A DNA stretch of 64,000 nt, taken from Actinoplanes subtropicus (GTDB lineage: Bacteria > Actinomycetota > Actinomycetes > Mycobacteriales > Micromonosporaceae). Positions within the stretch are counted from its first letter, which is position 1; each line of letters begins with the position of its first letter. Location of the stretch: assembly GCF_000721705.1 (NCBI RefSeq), contig NZ_JOJL01000038.1:1-64000 (forward strand), written 5' to 3'. Under the pieces are notes generated by a model. It did no database searches. It was not told the origin of the DNA and saw nothing but the letters and a program-made list of their open reading frames with translations. The position numbers and the translations under genes were made by a program. Below, piece after piece: positions 33,504 through 42,300 of the stretch.

Positions 33504-34880
33504 ATGAACCCCTCCGCCGTCCCCTCCTCGGTCCCGTCCTCCGTCTCCGACGAGGCGCTGGTCATCGCCGCGCGGGCCGGCGGCCAGCGGGCGATGAACG
33601 AGCTGGCCCGCCGGCACCTGCCGATGGTCTACCGGCTCGTCCGGCAGGCGCTGGGCGCCGACCCGGCGGTCGACGACGTGGCGCAGGACGTGATGGTGCG
33701 CGCCCTGCGCCAGCTGCCGGCCCTGCTTACGCCGGGCGGCCTCCGGCCGTGGCTGGCCGCGATCGCGGTCCGGCAGATCGGCAGCCACCTGTCCCGGGCG
33801 GAGGACGCGGCCCGGCTCACGCCGCTGGACGAGGCCTACGGGCGGCCGGACGCCGGCGCCGAGGTGGAGGGGCCGGCGCTGCTGCGGATGCAGTTGTCTG
33901 CGCAGCGCCGGCAGGTGGGCCACGCGGTCCGGTGGCTCGCCGCGGACGAGCGGGCCGCCTTCTCACTGTGGTGGCTGGAGACGGCCGGCGAGCTCACCCG
34001 GGCCGAGGTCGCCGCCGCGCTGGGGACCAGCGTCGCGCACACCGGCGTACGGATTCAACGGATGCGCGCGCGGGTGGAGACCGGCCGGCAGATCGTGGCC
34101 GCGCTGGAGGCGATGCCGGGCTGCGACGCGCTCGGCGAGGTCGCGGCTGACTGGGACGGCGCGCCGAACGCGTACTGGCGCAAGCGGCTCGGCCGGCACG
34201 TCTCGTCCTGCCCGGCCTGCGCGCGGGTGACCGGCGCCCTGGTGCCCACCGACCGGCTGCTGGCCGGCGCGGCACTGCTGCCGGGGCCGGCGACCAAGGC
34301 GTCGGGTGTGCTCGCCTGGCTGGCGGCGCATCCGGTGGCGGCGGCGGTCACGGCGGGCGCCCTGGCGGTGGGCATCGCGGTACCGGCCACCACGGGATGG
34401 CCGGCGCCGGCCCGGCTGACCAGCTGGTCGGGGTCGCCGCCGGCCTCGTCGGACGGGGTGCTGCGGGCCGGCCCGGTGTCGCTGGAGTCGGCGTCGGCCG
34501 CCGGGCGGTACATCGCCGTGGACGGTGACTCGGGGGTGCTCGCCGCGGCGGGCCGGTCGAGCGACGCGGCGGCCCGGGAACGGGCGAGCCTGACCGTGGT
34601 CGCCGGGCTGGCCGACGCGTCGTGCTTCTCGTTGCGCGGGCCGGACGGGCGTTACCTGCGGCACTCGTCGTACCGGCTGCGGCTGAGCCCGGACGAGGGG
34701 ACGGTGCTGTTCCGCCAGGACGCGACGTTCTGCGCCCGGCCCGGTTCCGTCGCCGGGTCGGTGGCACTGGAGTCGGTCAACTATCCGGGCTACGCCCTGC
34801 GGCACATCGGCGATCAGATGTGGCTCGACCAGTACGACGGCCCGGACGACTCGTTCTTCGTACGGCCGGCGCTGGGCTGA
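33504..34880 (+). CDS. ECF-type sigma factor fused to zinc-finger, membrane segment and extracellular AbfB domain
   Basis: A 458-residue fusion. Residues 15-75 form sigma region 2 (DEALVIAARAGGQRAMNELARRHLPMVYRLVRQ, DDVAQDVMVRALRQLP). Residues about 130-190 form region 4 (LRMQLSAQRRQVGHAVRWLAADERAAF, LTRAEVAAALGTSVAHTGVRIQRMRAR). A zinc-finger-like HVSSCPACARV follows near 230. A hydrophobic segment spans about 269-298 (VLAWLAAHPVAAAVTAGALAVG). From about 325 comes an AbfB/CBM42 arabinose-binding beta-trefoil (FSLRGPDGRYLRHSSYRLRL, FRQDATFCARPG, NYPGYALRHIG). The layout predicts a membrane-held sigma factor whose outer domain senses arabinosyl polysaccharide. It follows the GH54 gene by 13 bases. 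Release or activation mechanism is unknown. Confidence 0.9.
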   Translation: MNPSAVPSSVPSSVSDEALVIAARAGGQRAMNELARRHLPMVYRLVRQALGADPAVDDVAQDVMVRALRQLPALLTPGGLRPWLAAIAVRQIGSHLSRAEDAARLTPLDEAYGRPDAGAEVEGPALLRMQLSAQRRQVGHAVRWLAADERAAFSLWWLETAGELTRAEVAAALGTSVAHTGVRIQRMRARVETGRQIVAALEAMPGCDALGEVAADWDGAPNAYWRKRLGRHVSSCPACARVTGALVPTDRLLAGAALLPGPATKASGVLAWLAAHPVAAAVTAGALAVGIAVPATTGWPAPARLTSWSGSPPASSDGVLRAGPVSLESASAAGRYIAVDGDSGVLAAAGRSSDAAARERASLTVVAGLADASCFSLRGPDGRYLRHSSYRLRLSPDEGTVLFRQDATFCARPGSVAGSVALESVNYPGYALRHIGDQMWLDQYDGPDDSFFVRPALG

Positions 34881-34885
34881 GACGC

Positions 34886-34918
34886 GGTGCGCGCCGGCCC
34901 GGGCGGCCGGCGCGCACC
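34886..34918. terminator. Strong bidirectional hairpin terminator
   Basis: A perfect 14-bp stem GGTGCGCGCCGGCC / GGCCGGCGCGCACC with a five-base loop lies between the convergent sigma-AbfB and DUF305 genes. Confidence 0.9.
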
Positions 34919-34925
34919 CCGGGGC

Positions 34926-35576
34926 TCACACCTGGCCGAGCAGGCCCTTCATCGTGGTGATCTCGGCCTGCTGAGCGGTGATGATCTTCTGGGCGAGTGC
35001 CTTGGCCTGCGGGTCGGCGCCGGCGGCCACCTCCCGCTGGGCCATGGCGATCGCCCCTTCGTGGTGGCTGATCATCATGGTGAGGAACATCTTGTCGAAC
35101 GCCGCGCCGTGGGCCGCGCCGAGCTTGGACAGGTCGGCGTCGCTCATCATGCCGGGCATCGTCATCCCCATGCCCGGCATGGCCGAATGCGTGCCGGAGG
35201 CGGGCTGCCCCCAGGCGGTCAGCCACCGGCTCATGGTGTCGATCTCCGGCTGCTGAGCTTGCTCGATCTTGGCGGCGAGCTCCTTGACCTGGGCGTTGCG
35301 GGCACCGGTCTTGGCCATGGCCGCCATCCGCACGGCCTGCTGGTGGTGCGGGATCATCTGCTGGGCGAAGGCGACGTCGGCGTCGTTGAAGGCGCCGCTG
35401 GCGCTGGCGGTGGCGGTGGCGGTGGCGGTGGCGGTTGGCATCATGGTGCCGCCGTGGCCCATGCCGGTGCCGGCGGGCTGACTGTTGTCGCCTTGGTTGT
35501 TGCCGCCGCAGGCGGACAGCAGCAGGACGGCGCCGGCGAGCAGTCCGGCACGGCGCAGGGCAGGGTGAAGCATCAT
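34926..35576 (-). CDS. DUF305 lipoprotein (copper-associated)
   Basis: A 216-residue lipoprotein (signal AGLLAGAVLLLSAC). A His/Met-rich segment (GMGHGGTMMP) and a short Thr-Ala run are followed by the DUF305 four-helix domain with its two motifs, FAQQMIPHHQQAVRMA and FLTMMISHHEGAIAMAQREV. DUF305 proteins occur with copper and metal-stress genes and are thought to bind metal outside the membrane. The start at 35576 is supported by AAAGG upstream; a frame extension to 35609 exists. Downstream in the same direction from the DUF6153 gene, so likely one operon. Confidence 0.9.
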   Translation of the reverse strand: MMLHPALRRAGLLAGAVLLLSACGGNNQGDNSQPAGTGMGHGGTMMPTATATATATASASGAFNDADVAFAQQMIPHHQQAVRMAAMAKTGARNAQVKELAAKIEQAQQPEIDTMSRWLTAWGQPASGTHSAMPGMGMTMPGMMSDADLSKLGAAHGAAFDKMFLTMMISHHEGAIAMAQREVAAGADPQAKALAQKIITAQQAEITTMKGLLGQV

Positions 35577-35636
35577 TACGGGTTCGACCTTTCGGAAAGA
35601 AAAAGACAACGGGTGTACGCGAGCTCCTCGACGGGG

Positions 35637-36110
35637 CTATATGCGCAGAACCGTTGTCGCCGTAAGGATCGAAGCGGGCAGCCGCCCGGGCGGGGCACGC
35701 GACACCAGCAGGCCCGCAACACGTTGCACGGCAGGGCCGCCGGTCGGCGCAACCAGCACCATGGCCAGCAGCACGGCAACCGCCAGCCCGGTCAGGATCG
35801 CCAGGCACACACTCCACCCGTCGGCCATGCCGTGCCCGGCCGGACAGTGATCGCCGGCGCACTCCTCCGCCGCGGTCAGCGACGGAACCCCCGAAGCGGC
35901 GGCCCCCAGCAACACAGGCGCCCCCAGCAACACAGGCGCCCCCAGCAACACAGGCGCCCCCAGCGACATGGGCGCCACGGCGGCGTGCCGCTCGGGCGTG
36001 GCCGTGCCGGCGTGCCCGAGGGTGTGCATGGCGGTCAGGCCAAGAATCGTGCACGCCAGCAACAGCCAGCGCGTCACGCGCGCACCCGTGCTCGCGGCCG
36101 TCCCGGTCAC
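35637..36110 (-). CDS. DUF6153-like small membrane protein
   Basis: A 157-residue protein starting at GTG 36110. One N-terminal hydrophobic helix (WLLLACTILGLTAMHTLGHAG), a low-complexity stretch with three GAPVLL hexapeptides, a His/Cys-containing outer segment (ECAGDHCPAGHGMADGWSVC), a second long hydrophobic helix (LAILTGLAVAVLLAMVLVAP) and the terminal LRI tail seen in the family. The His/Cys/Met content and the neighbouring DUF305 gene suggest metal (copper) handling; function not established. Confidence 0.75.
   Translation of the reverse strand: MTGTAASTGARVTRWLLLACTILGLTAMHTLGHAGTATPERHAAVAPMSLGAPVLLGAPVLLGAPVLLGAAASGVPSLTAAEECAGDHCPAGHGMADGWSVCLAILTGLAVAVLLAMVLVAPTGGPAVQRVAGLLVSRAPPGRLPASILTATTVLRI
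35902..35973. repeat. 18-nt coding tandem repeat (GAPVLL)
   Basis: Three exact copies of GCCCCCAGCAACACAGGC and one variant encode the repeated GAPVLL hexapeptide of the DUF6153-like protein. The identity indicates recent duplication. Confidence 0.88.
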
Positions 36111-36739
36111 GGCACCACGGTAGCGCGGCCGATCACCGGCTCGGCACGGTGACCCGCCCAGCCTCGGCGTGCGACAGGAGACAGCCAGCTGACGGTTGCC
36201 AACCGGCAAGCAGGTAGGCAACCAGCAGACGATGGCCAACCGGCTGGCAACGGGCATGCGGCTGACAACCAGCAGCTGGCCGGCAGCTGGCGGGGGCTGA
36301 CAACCGGCAGCTGGCGGGCAGGCGGCAGCAGGCGGGCAGGCGGCAGCAGGCGAGCAGGCGGCAGCAGGCGGGCAGGCGGCAGCAGGCGAGCAGGCGGCAG
36401 CAGGCGAGCAGGCGGCAGCAGGCGAGCAGGCGGCTGACGACCGGCACGCGGCACGGGGCCAGGCGCGGGCAGGCAGCTGGCGACAAGCAGGCGGCTGACG
36501 ACCGGCAGCACGTGGGCAACCGACACATGGCGGGCAGGCGGCTAGCAACCGGCACGCGGCAGGTGGCCAGGCGACGGGCAGGCAGCTGGCGACGGGCAGG
36601 CAGCTGGCGACGGGCAGGCAGCTGGCGACGGCCAAGCGGTGGGCAGCCGGCACGCTGCAGGCGGTAGGCAGACGGCTGGCGGGCAGGCAGACGGCTGGCG
36701 GGCAGGCAGACCGCTGGCCGCTGGCCGGGGGCGGCGGGT
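36111..36739. repeat. Non-coding low-complexity region with 18-nt tandem repeats
   Basis: The 630-base gap upstream of the LacI gene is dominated by GGCAG/GGCGA motifs. Two blocks have a clear 18-base period: about six to seven units like GGCAGGCGGCAGCAGGCG at 36317-36432 and three to four units of GACGGGCAGGCAGCTGGC at 36573-36630. Outside these, degenerate copies (GGCAACCGGC, GCAGCTGGC) fill the rest. All reading frames translate to Cys/Pro/Ala-rich or Ala/Gly-rich repeats with no known fold, so I do not call a gene. The purine bias of the plus strand is strong. Confidence 0.8.
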
Positions 36740-37792
36740 ATGCGCACCACATCGGCCGTAGGTCAGACTGGTGGCGTGGGAGACGCCGAATCCGCTGCCG
36801 AGGGGCGGCGCACGCCGCAGATCCGGGACGTCGCTGCGGTTGCCGGCGTGTCGCACCAGACTGTGTCGCGGGTGCTGAACAACTCGCCCAAGGTGCGCCC
36901 GGCCACCCGGCAGCTGGTGATGGAGGCGATGGAGCGGCTGCAGTACCGGCCGAACCGCGCGGCGCGGGCGCTCGGGCTGGGCCGGGCCAACGGGATCACC
37001 GTGGTCACCTCGAACACGATGCTGTACGGCTACGCCAGCGTGTTGCAGGGCGTCGAGGAGGCGGCCCGTGTCCAGGGGCTGACCGTCGGCGTCCGGGTGG
37101 TCGAGTCGGAGTCCACCGAGGAGGTACGCGCGACCGTCGAGTACCTCAGCGACCCGAGCACGGGCCGGGTCGTGGTGGTGGCGTTCGACCCGGCCGGCGC
37201 CGGCGTGCTGCGCGCCCTGCCCGGCGGGGTGCCGGTGGTGGCGGCGACCGAGGCGGGCGGCCTGGCCGGGGTGGAGCGGCCGATGATCTTCCTGGACGAG
37301 CGGGAGGCGGCCGCCGACGCGACCCGGCACCTGCTCGGCCTCGGCCACGTGACCGTGCACCACGTCGCGATCCCGTCCGAGGCGCCCGCCAGCGCCCGGC
37401 AGAGCGGCTGGCGGGACGCCCTGCTCGAGGCCGGCGCCGCGGTGCCCGAGGTGGTCTCCGCCGGCTGGGACGCCCGCTCGGCGCACGAGGCCGGCCGGCG
37501 GCTGGCGGCCGACCCGACGGTGACCGCGATCCTGTGCGGCAACGACGACACCGCCCTCGCCGTGCGCCGGGCCCTCTACGAGGCGGGCCGGGACGTGCCG
37601 GGCGACGTGAGCATCGTCGGCTTCGACGATGTGCCGGGGGCGGCCTACTGGACGCCGGCGCTGACCACTGTGCGGATGGATTTCGTGGCCCTGGGCCGGG
37701 CCTGCGTCGCCGCGCTGACCGGCGAGGCGCCGCCGCTGGACGCTCCCCGCCTGGTCGTGCGCGAGTCGACGGCCTCTGTAACAAAACCGTAA
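36740..37792 (+). CDS. LacI-family transcriptional regulator
   Basis: A 350-residue LacI/GalR regulator. The helix-turn-helix lies at residues 27-48 (QIRDVAAVAGVSHQTVSRVLNN), followed by the hinge RPNRAARALGLGRANG. The effector domain has FLDEREAAADATRHL, GHVTVHHVAIPSEAPASARQSGW, AILCGNDDTALAV and DVSIVGFDDVPGAAYWTPALTTVR. ATG at 36740 was taken; a GTG at 36776 is an alternative. Downstream, twin TGTGACCGGTNACA palindromes precede the glycosidase gene at 37906, its probable target. Confidence 0.92.
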   Translation: MRTTSAVGQTGGVGDAESAAEGRRTPQIRDVAAVAGVSHQTVSRVLNNSPKVRPATRQLVMEAMERLQYRPNRAARALGLGRANGITVVTSNTMLYGYASVLQGVEEAARVQGLTVGVRVVESESTEEVRATVEYLSDPSTGRVVVVAFDPAGAGVLRALPGGVPVVAATEAGGLAGVERPMIFLDEREAAADATRHLLGLGHVTVHHVAIPSEAPASARQSGWRDALLEAGAAVPEVVSAGWDARSAHEAGRRLAADPTVTAILCGNDDTALAVRRALYEAGRDVPGDVSIVGFDDVPGAAYWTPALTTVRMDFVALGRACVAALTGEAPPLDAPRLVVRESTASVTKP

Positions 37793-37813
37793 CGCCCTCT
37801 TTTCATAAGTCCA

Positions 37814-37862
37814 TGTGACCGGTAACACTGCTCTCGCAAGCCGCGATGTGACCGGTCACATC
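37814..37862. promoter_or_regulatory. Twin LacI-type operators of the clan GH-A glycosidase
   Basis: A perfect 18-bp palindrome GATGTGACCGGTCACATC lies at 37845-37862. A near copy, TGTGACCGGTAACA, lies at 37814-37827, about 33 bp apart centre to centre. They sit between the LacI gene (stop 37792) and the glycosidase start (37906). Confidence 0.87.
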
Positions 37863-37905
37863 GACTCCCCGCTTGCCTCCCACCACCGATGGAGGCTCCC
37901 GGAAG

Positions 37906-40053
37906 ATGAGAAGAAGGACGATTCCCGCCGCCCTCGCGGCGGCCGCCATCGCGGCCGTGCTCCCCGGCCTGCCCGCGCAGGCCGCCGCCTCGCAGCTGAC
38001 CGTCGACCTCGCCGCCAGCACCGGCGCGCTGCGCTACGGCGCGACCGGCTTCCTGTACGGGCTCGGCGACGAGGGCATCCCCAACGAGACCATGCTGGCC
38101 GCGCTCAAGCCGCAGGTCACCGCCCAGAAGGCGCCCGACGGGCTGCAGCACCCGAACGGCGACGCCCTCAAGATCGCGCCGATGTTCAAGCGGGCCGGCG
38201 GCCGGGACATCCAGATCTACATGCAGGACATCTACCAGCAATGGCCGTACGAGAACAACGGCATCGCCGACTACCTCGCCAAGGTCGACACGATGACCCG
38301 CAAGGTGGTCGCCGACCCGTACCGCAGCTCCTACGTCTACGTCCCGTTCAACGAACCCGACCAGCAGTGGTACGCCGGGAACGTCGCCGGCCTGGAAGCG
38401 GACTGGAAGACCGTGTTCCAGAAGATCCGCTCGATCGACTCCACGGCCCGCATCGCCGGCCCGAACTTCTCCTCGTACCGCTCGGCCGACGAGCGCTCGT
38501 TCCTCACCTACGCCCGGGACAACGGCGTGCTGCCGGACGTGACCACCTGGCACGAGCTGGGCAACGACTTCTTCACCAGCTGGCAGGACCACTACAACGA
38601 CTACCGCTCGATCGAGTCGAGCCTCGGGATCAGCGCCCGGCCGATCACCATCAACGAGTACGGCCGCAGCTCCGGCGACCTCGGCGTGCCCGGCAACCTC
38701 GTCCAGTTCGTGGCGAAGTTCGAGGCCAGCAAGGTCGACGGCTGTCTCGCCTACTGGACGACCGCCGGCGGGCTGAACGACCTCGTCACCCATAACAACC
38801 AGGCGACCGGCGGCTGGTGGCTCTACAAGTGGTACGGCGAGCTGACCGGCAACACCGTGGCGGTCACCCCGCCCTCGGCGAGCGGCTCGCTGCAGGGCCT
38901 GGCCGCGTACGACTCGGCCAAGCACCAGGCGCGGGTCATCTTCGGCGGCAACAACCCGGCCAGCGGCACCTACGACACCAACGTCGTGGTCAAGGGCATC
39001 GGCGCGATCGGCGGCACGGTGCACGCCACGATCTGGGGCATCGACAACACCGGACTGAACGCCTCTCCCGGGCCCTACGTCGTCAGCGAGGGCGACTACA
39101 CCGCCGGCGGCGGGCAGATCACCGTCCCGCTGACCGGCCTCAAGGGGGCTTCCGCGTACGAAATAATCGTCACGCCCAACAGCGACCTGACGACGGCCTC
39201 GGCCACCCGCTACGAGGCGGAGTATGCCGCCATCGGCGGCACTGCCAAGATCACCTACGGCAGCAACACCGGCTACTCCGGGACCTACTTCGTCGAGGGG
39301 TACGGGGCGAGCACGACCGCGAGCACCAAGTTCGTCGTCACCGCGCCGAGCGACGGCTACTACAACCTGAGCCTGCGCTACTCGGCCGGCCCCTACACCG
39401 GCGCGCCCACCGACCGGTCGATCAAGCTGCGGCTCAACGGCAGCGACCTGGCCACCGTGGCGCTGCCCGGGACCGCCGACTGGAACACCTGGAACACCGT
39501 CACCACCAAGGTCTACCTGCCGGCCGGCATCAGCCGGGTCGAGTACAACGCCTATGCCACCGACGACCGGGACGCGGTGAACCTCGACTACCTGGACGTC
39601 GCCGCGAGCAGCGGGACGGTCTCGGCGTACGAAGGCGAAAGCTCGGCCAACACGCGCGGCGGAACCGCCGTGGTGGTCTCCGACAGCGCGGCGTCGGGCG
39701 GCAAGTACGTCGGCTGGGTCGGCGCCGGCGCGGCCAACACGCTGCGGTTCAACGGGGTGACCGCGGCGACGGCCGGGCGCTACCGGATGGTGGTCAGCTA
39801 CGCCAACGGCGAGCTGGGCGCGGGCGCCACCAACTACAACAGCAACATCGTCGACCGGTACGCCGAGATCAGCGTCAACGGCGGGACCGTGCAGAAGGTC
39901 TTCTTCCGCAACACGCTCGGCTGGTCGAACTACTGGACCACGGTGGTCGACGTGGACCTGGCCGCCGGCGCCAACACGATCACGTTCGGCAACTCCTCCA
40001 GCGGTTACGCGCCGAACATCGACCGGATCCAGATCGCCGCACCGCTCGGCTGA
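37906..40053 (+). CDS. Secreted clan GH-A glycosidase with two CBM-like modules
   Basis: A 715-residue exported protein. Signal TIPAALAAAAIAAVLPGLPAQA. The catalytic domain (about residues 30-330) begins GALRYGATGFLYGLGDEGIPN. It has VYVPFNEPDQQWY (acid/base in NEP) and ITINEYGRSS (candidate nucleophile in NEYG), the clan GH-A layout with glutamates on strands 4 and 7. It resembles GH39/GH5-like enzymes but I cannot fix the family. A small beta domain follows, then two CBM6/CBM35-type modules (each opening with YEAEYAAIGGTA or YEGESSANTRGG). GGAGG precedes the ATG at 37906. It is likely controlled by the upstream LacI protein. Substrate unknown. Confidence 0.85.
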   Translation: MRRRTIPAALAAAAIAAVLPGLPAQAAASQLTVDLAASTGALRYGATGFLYGLGDEGIPNETMLAALKPQVTAQKAPDGLQHPNGDALKIAPMFKRAGGRDIQIYMQDIYQQWPYENNGIADYLAKVDTMTRKVVADPYRSSYVYVPFNEPDQQWYAGNVAGLEADWKTVFQKIRSIDSTARIAGPNFSSYRSADERSFLTYARDNGVLPDVTTWHELGNDFFTSWQDHYNDYRSIESSLGISARPITINEYGRSSGDLGVPGNLVQFVAKFEASKVDGCLAYWTTAGGLNDLVTHNNQATGGWWLYKWYGELTGNTVAVTPPSASGSLQGLAAYDSAKHQARVIFGGNNPASGTYDTNVVVKGIGAIGGTVHATIWGIDNTGLNASPGPYVVSEGDYTAGGGQITVPLTGLKGASAYEIIVTPNSDLTTASATRYEAEYAAIGGTAKITYGSNTGYSGTYFVEGYGASTTASTKFVVTAPSDGYYNLSLRYSAGPYTGAPTDRSIKLRLNGSDLATVALPGTADWNTWNTVTTKVYLPAGISRVEYNAYATDDRDAVNLDYLDVAASSGTVSAYEGESSANTRGGTAVVVSDSAASGGKYVGWVGAGAANTLRFNGVTAATAGRYRMVVSYANGELGAGATNYNSNIVDRYAEISVNGGTVQKVFFRNTLGWSNYWTTVVDVDLAAGANTITFGNSSSGYAPNIDRIQIAAPLG

Positions 40054-40080
40054 CCGGCTTTTCTCTCGCTCCGCAAGATA

Positions 40081-40205
40081 CTCGCCCGGCGAGTATCTCG
40101 CCCAGCGAGCATCTAGCCCAGCGAGTATCTAGCCCGGCGAGTATCTAGCCGGGCGAGTATCTAGCTCAGCGAGTATCTCGCCCGGCGAGTATCTAGCGCA
40201 GCGTA
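40081..40205. repeat. 16-bp tandem repeat array 3 (seven units plus a partial)
   Basis: Seven uninterrupted 16-base units (40081-40192) and a partial one follow the glycosidase stop by 27 bases. Consensus CTMGCCCRGCGAGTAT. Units 1 and 7 are identical. The self-complementary core CTCGC..GCGAG varies at arm positions (CTAGC in several units). The array ends 16 bases before the TTG start of the GH36 gene, so it forms most of the intergenic spacer. Confidence 0.93.
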
Positions 40206-40221
40206 AGAACAGGAGCATTCG

Positions 40222-42300
40222 TTGAACTCAGCAGGCACCGGGCTGGTGTGGGGCCACTCGGCTCTCCAGCTGGTCATCACCGCGCCGGACGACGGGCCCG
40301 CCACCCTGCGGACCTTCGCCGGCGAGGAAGCGGCCGAGGGCCGGCCGCCCGAGGGCCAGCCGCTCGTGGAGATCCTCACCGCCCAGGCGGGCCGCGGTCA
40401 CGTCTCGCACCGCTTCTCGGAGACGGTGGCCGGCCGCCGCCTGCGGCTGACCGGCAGCGAGCGCTCGCTCGACGGCCGGTGGCACGAGCTGCGCGTCCGG
40501 CTGGCCGACGACAGCGGGCTGGGCGCGGAGGTGCTGTTCCGCTCCGCGGACGGCGTCCCCGCGATCCAGGCCGTGACCACCGTGACCAACCACGGCGCCG
40601 AGCCGGTCCTGCTGCTCGGCGTCACCTCGCTGGCGGTCGGCCTGGCCGGGCACCCGGTCGACGACCTCGACCTGCTCGCTGCGGACAGCGAGTGGCTCGG
40701 CGAGTCCCGCTGGAGCCGGCACCCGCTGCGCGGCCTGGTCCCCGACGTCAACCTGCGCCTGCACGGGCAGCACGGCCGGGGTCGGTACGCCCAGCGCAGC
40801 ACCGGCACCTGGTCCACCGGCACCCACCTGCCGGTCGCCGGCCTGGTCGACCGGCGCGGCGGGCACGGGTGGCTGTGGCAGATCGAGCACAACGGGCCGT
40901 GGCGCTGGGAGGTGGGCGAGCGGCTCGACGACGCGTACGTCGCGCTGCTCGGCCCCACCGACATCGACCACCAGTGGAGCCACGAGCTAGCGCCGGGCGA
41001 GTCCTTCCGTACGGTGCCGGTGTCCCTCGCCGTCTCCCGGGCCGGCCTGCCCGGCGCGGCGGCCGCGCTCACCGCGCACCGGCGGGCCCTGCGCCGGCCG
41101 CACCCGGACCGCGCGAGCCTGCCGGTGGTCTTCAACGACTACATGAACACGCTGATGGGCGACCCGACCACGGCGAAGCTGCTGCCGCTGATCGACGCGG
41201 CCGCGGACGCCGGCGCCGAGGTCTTCTGCATCGACGCCGGCTGGTACGACAACGGCACCGCGTGGTGGGACAGCGTCGGCGAGTGGCAGCCGTCGCAGAC
41301 CCGCTTCCCGCGCGGCCTCGAGGAGGTCCTCGCCCGGATCCGCGAGCGGAGCATGGTCGCCGGCCTGTGGCTGGAGCCGGAGGTGATCGGCGTCCGCAGC
41401 CCGATGGCCGACAAGCTGCCGGACGAGGCGTTCCTGCAGCGCGGCGGGGTCCGCCTGGTCGAGCACGGCCGATACCACCTGGACCTGCGGCACCCGGCCG
41501 CGGTCGAGCACCTGGACGACGTGGTGAACCGCCTCGTCGAGGAGCTCGGCGTCGGCTACCTGAAGCTGGACTACAACATCGACCCGGGCGCCGGCACCGA
41601 CCTCTCCGCGAGAAGCGTCGGCGCCGGGTTGCTGGGGCACAACCGGGCCCACCTGGAGTGGCTCGACCGGGTACTGGACCGGCACCCGGAGCTGATCCTG
41701 GAGAACTGCGCCTCGGGCGGGATGCGCGCCGACTACGCGCTGCTCGCCCGGATGCAGCTGCAGTCGACCAGCGACCAGCAGGACCACCGGCTCTACCCGC
41801 CGATCGCGGTGGCCGCGCCGCTGTCCATCGCGCCCGAGCAGGCGGCCAGCTGGGCGTACCCGCAGCCGGACATGTCGGACGAGGAGATCGCGCACACGCT
41901 GTGCACCGGTCTGCTCGGCCGGCTCTACCTCTCCGGCCACCTCGACCGGATGCGCCCGGCGCAGCGGCACGCCGTTCGCGATGCCGTACGCGCGTATCGC
42001 GAGATCCGCTCGGAGCTGAGAACGGCCGTCCCGGAATGGCCACTCGGCCTGCCTGGCTGGGACGACGGCTGGCTGGCCCTCGCCCTGCGCACCCCGGACG
42101 TGACCTACCTCGGGCTGTGGCGGCGGCCCGGCGCGGCCCGCACGGTCACCCTGCCGATCGACACGACCAGCATCGACGTCCTTTACCCCCGGCACCTGCC
42201 GGCCTGGGAAGTGAGCGACGCCGGAGCCTTCACCAGCACCGGCAACGAGCCGTATTCCGCCCGTATTTTCCGTATTCATAACTCGAAGGGACAAAAATGA
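40222..42300 (+). CDS. GH36 alpha-galactosidase
   Basis: A 692-residue cytoplasmic enzyme with the GH36 layout: N-terminal beta-sandwich (residues 1-300), TIM barrel (VVFNDYMNTLMGDPTTAKLL, EVFCIDAGWYDNG, GLWLEPEVIG) and C-terminal beta domain. The nucleophile Asp lies in YLKLDYNID (about D450) and the acid/base in STSDQQDHRLYPPI (SDxxD). ENCASGGMR is a further family motif. The start is TTG with AGGAG six bases upstream. It would hydrolyse alpha-galactosides such as raffinose or melibiose brought in by the transporter that follows. Its stop overlaps the binding-protein start (ATGA). Confidence 0.94.
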   Translation: MNSAGTGLVWGHSALQLVITAPDDGPATLRTFAGEEAAEGRPPEGQPLVEILTAQAGRGHVSHRFSETVAGRRLRLTGSERSLDGRWHELRVRLADDSGLGAEVLFRSADGVPAIQAVTTVTNHGAEPVLLLGVTSLAVGLAGHPVDDLDLLAADSEWLGESRWSRHPLRGLVPDVNLRLHGQHGRGRYAQRSTGTWSTGTHLPVAGLVDRRGGHGWLWQIEHNGPWRWEVGERLDDAYVALLGPTDIDHQWSHELAPGESFRTVPVSLAVSRAGLPGAAAALTAHRRALRRPHPDRASLPVVFNDYMNTLMGDPTTAKLLPLIDAAADAGAEVFCIDAGWYDNGTAWWDSVGEWQPSQTRFPRGLEEVLARIRERSMVAGLWLEPEVIGVRSPMADKLPDEAFLQRGGVRLVEHGRYHLDLRHPAAVEHLDDVVNRLVEELGVGYLKLDYNIDPGAGTDLSARSVGAGLLGHNRAHLEWLDRVLDRHPELILENCASGGMRADYALLARMQLQSTSDQQDHRLYPPIAVAAPLSIAPEQAASWAYPQPDMSDEEIAHTLCTGLLGRLYLSGHLDRMRPAQRHAVRDAVRAYREIRSELRTAVPEWPLGLPGWDDGWLALALRTPDVTYLGLWRRPGAARTVTLPIDTTSIDVLYPRHLPAWEVSDAGAFTSTGNEPYSARIFRIHNSKGQK

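Noticed and set aside
36111..36752. Cys/Pro/Ala-rich or LLPPAR-repeat reading frames on the minus strand
   Set aside because: They are translations of the 18-nt DNA repeats in all frames, with no signal peptide, fold or ribosome site that favours one frame.
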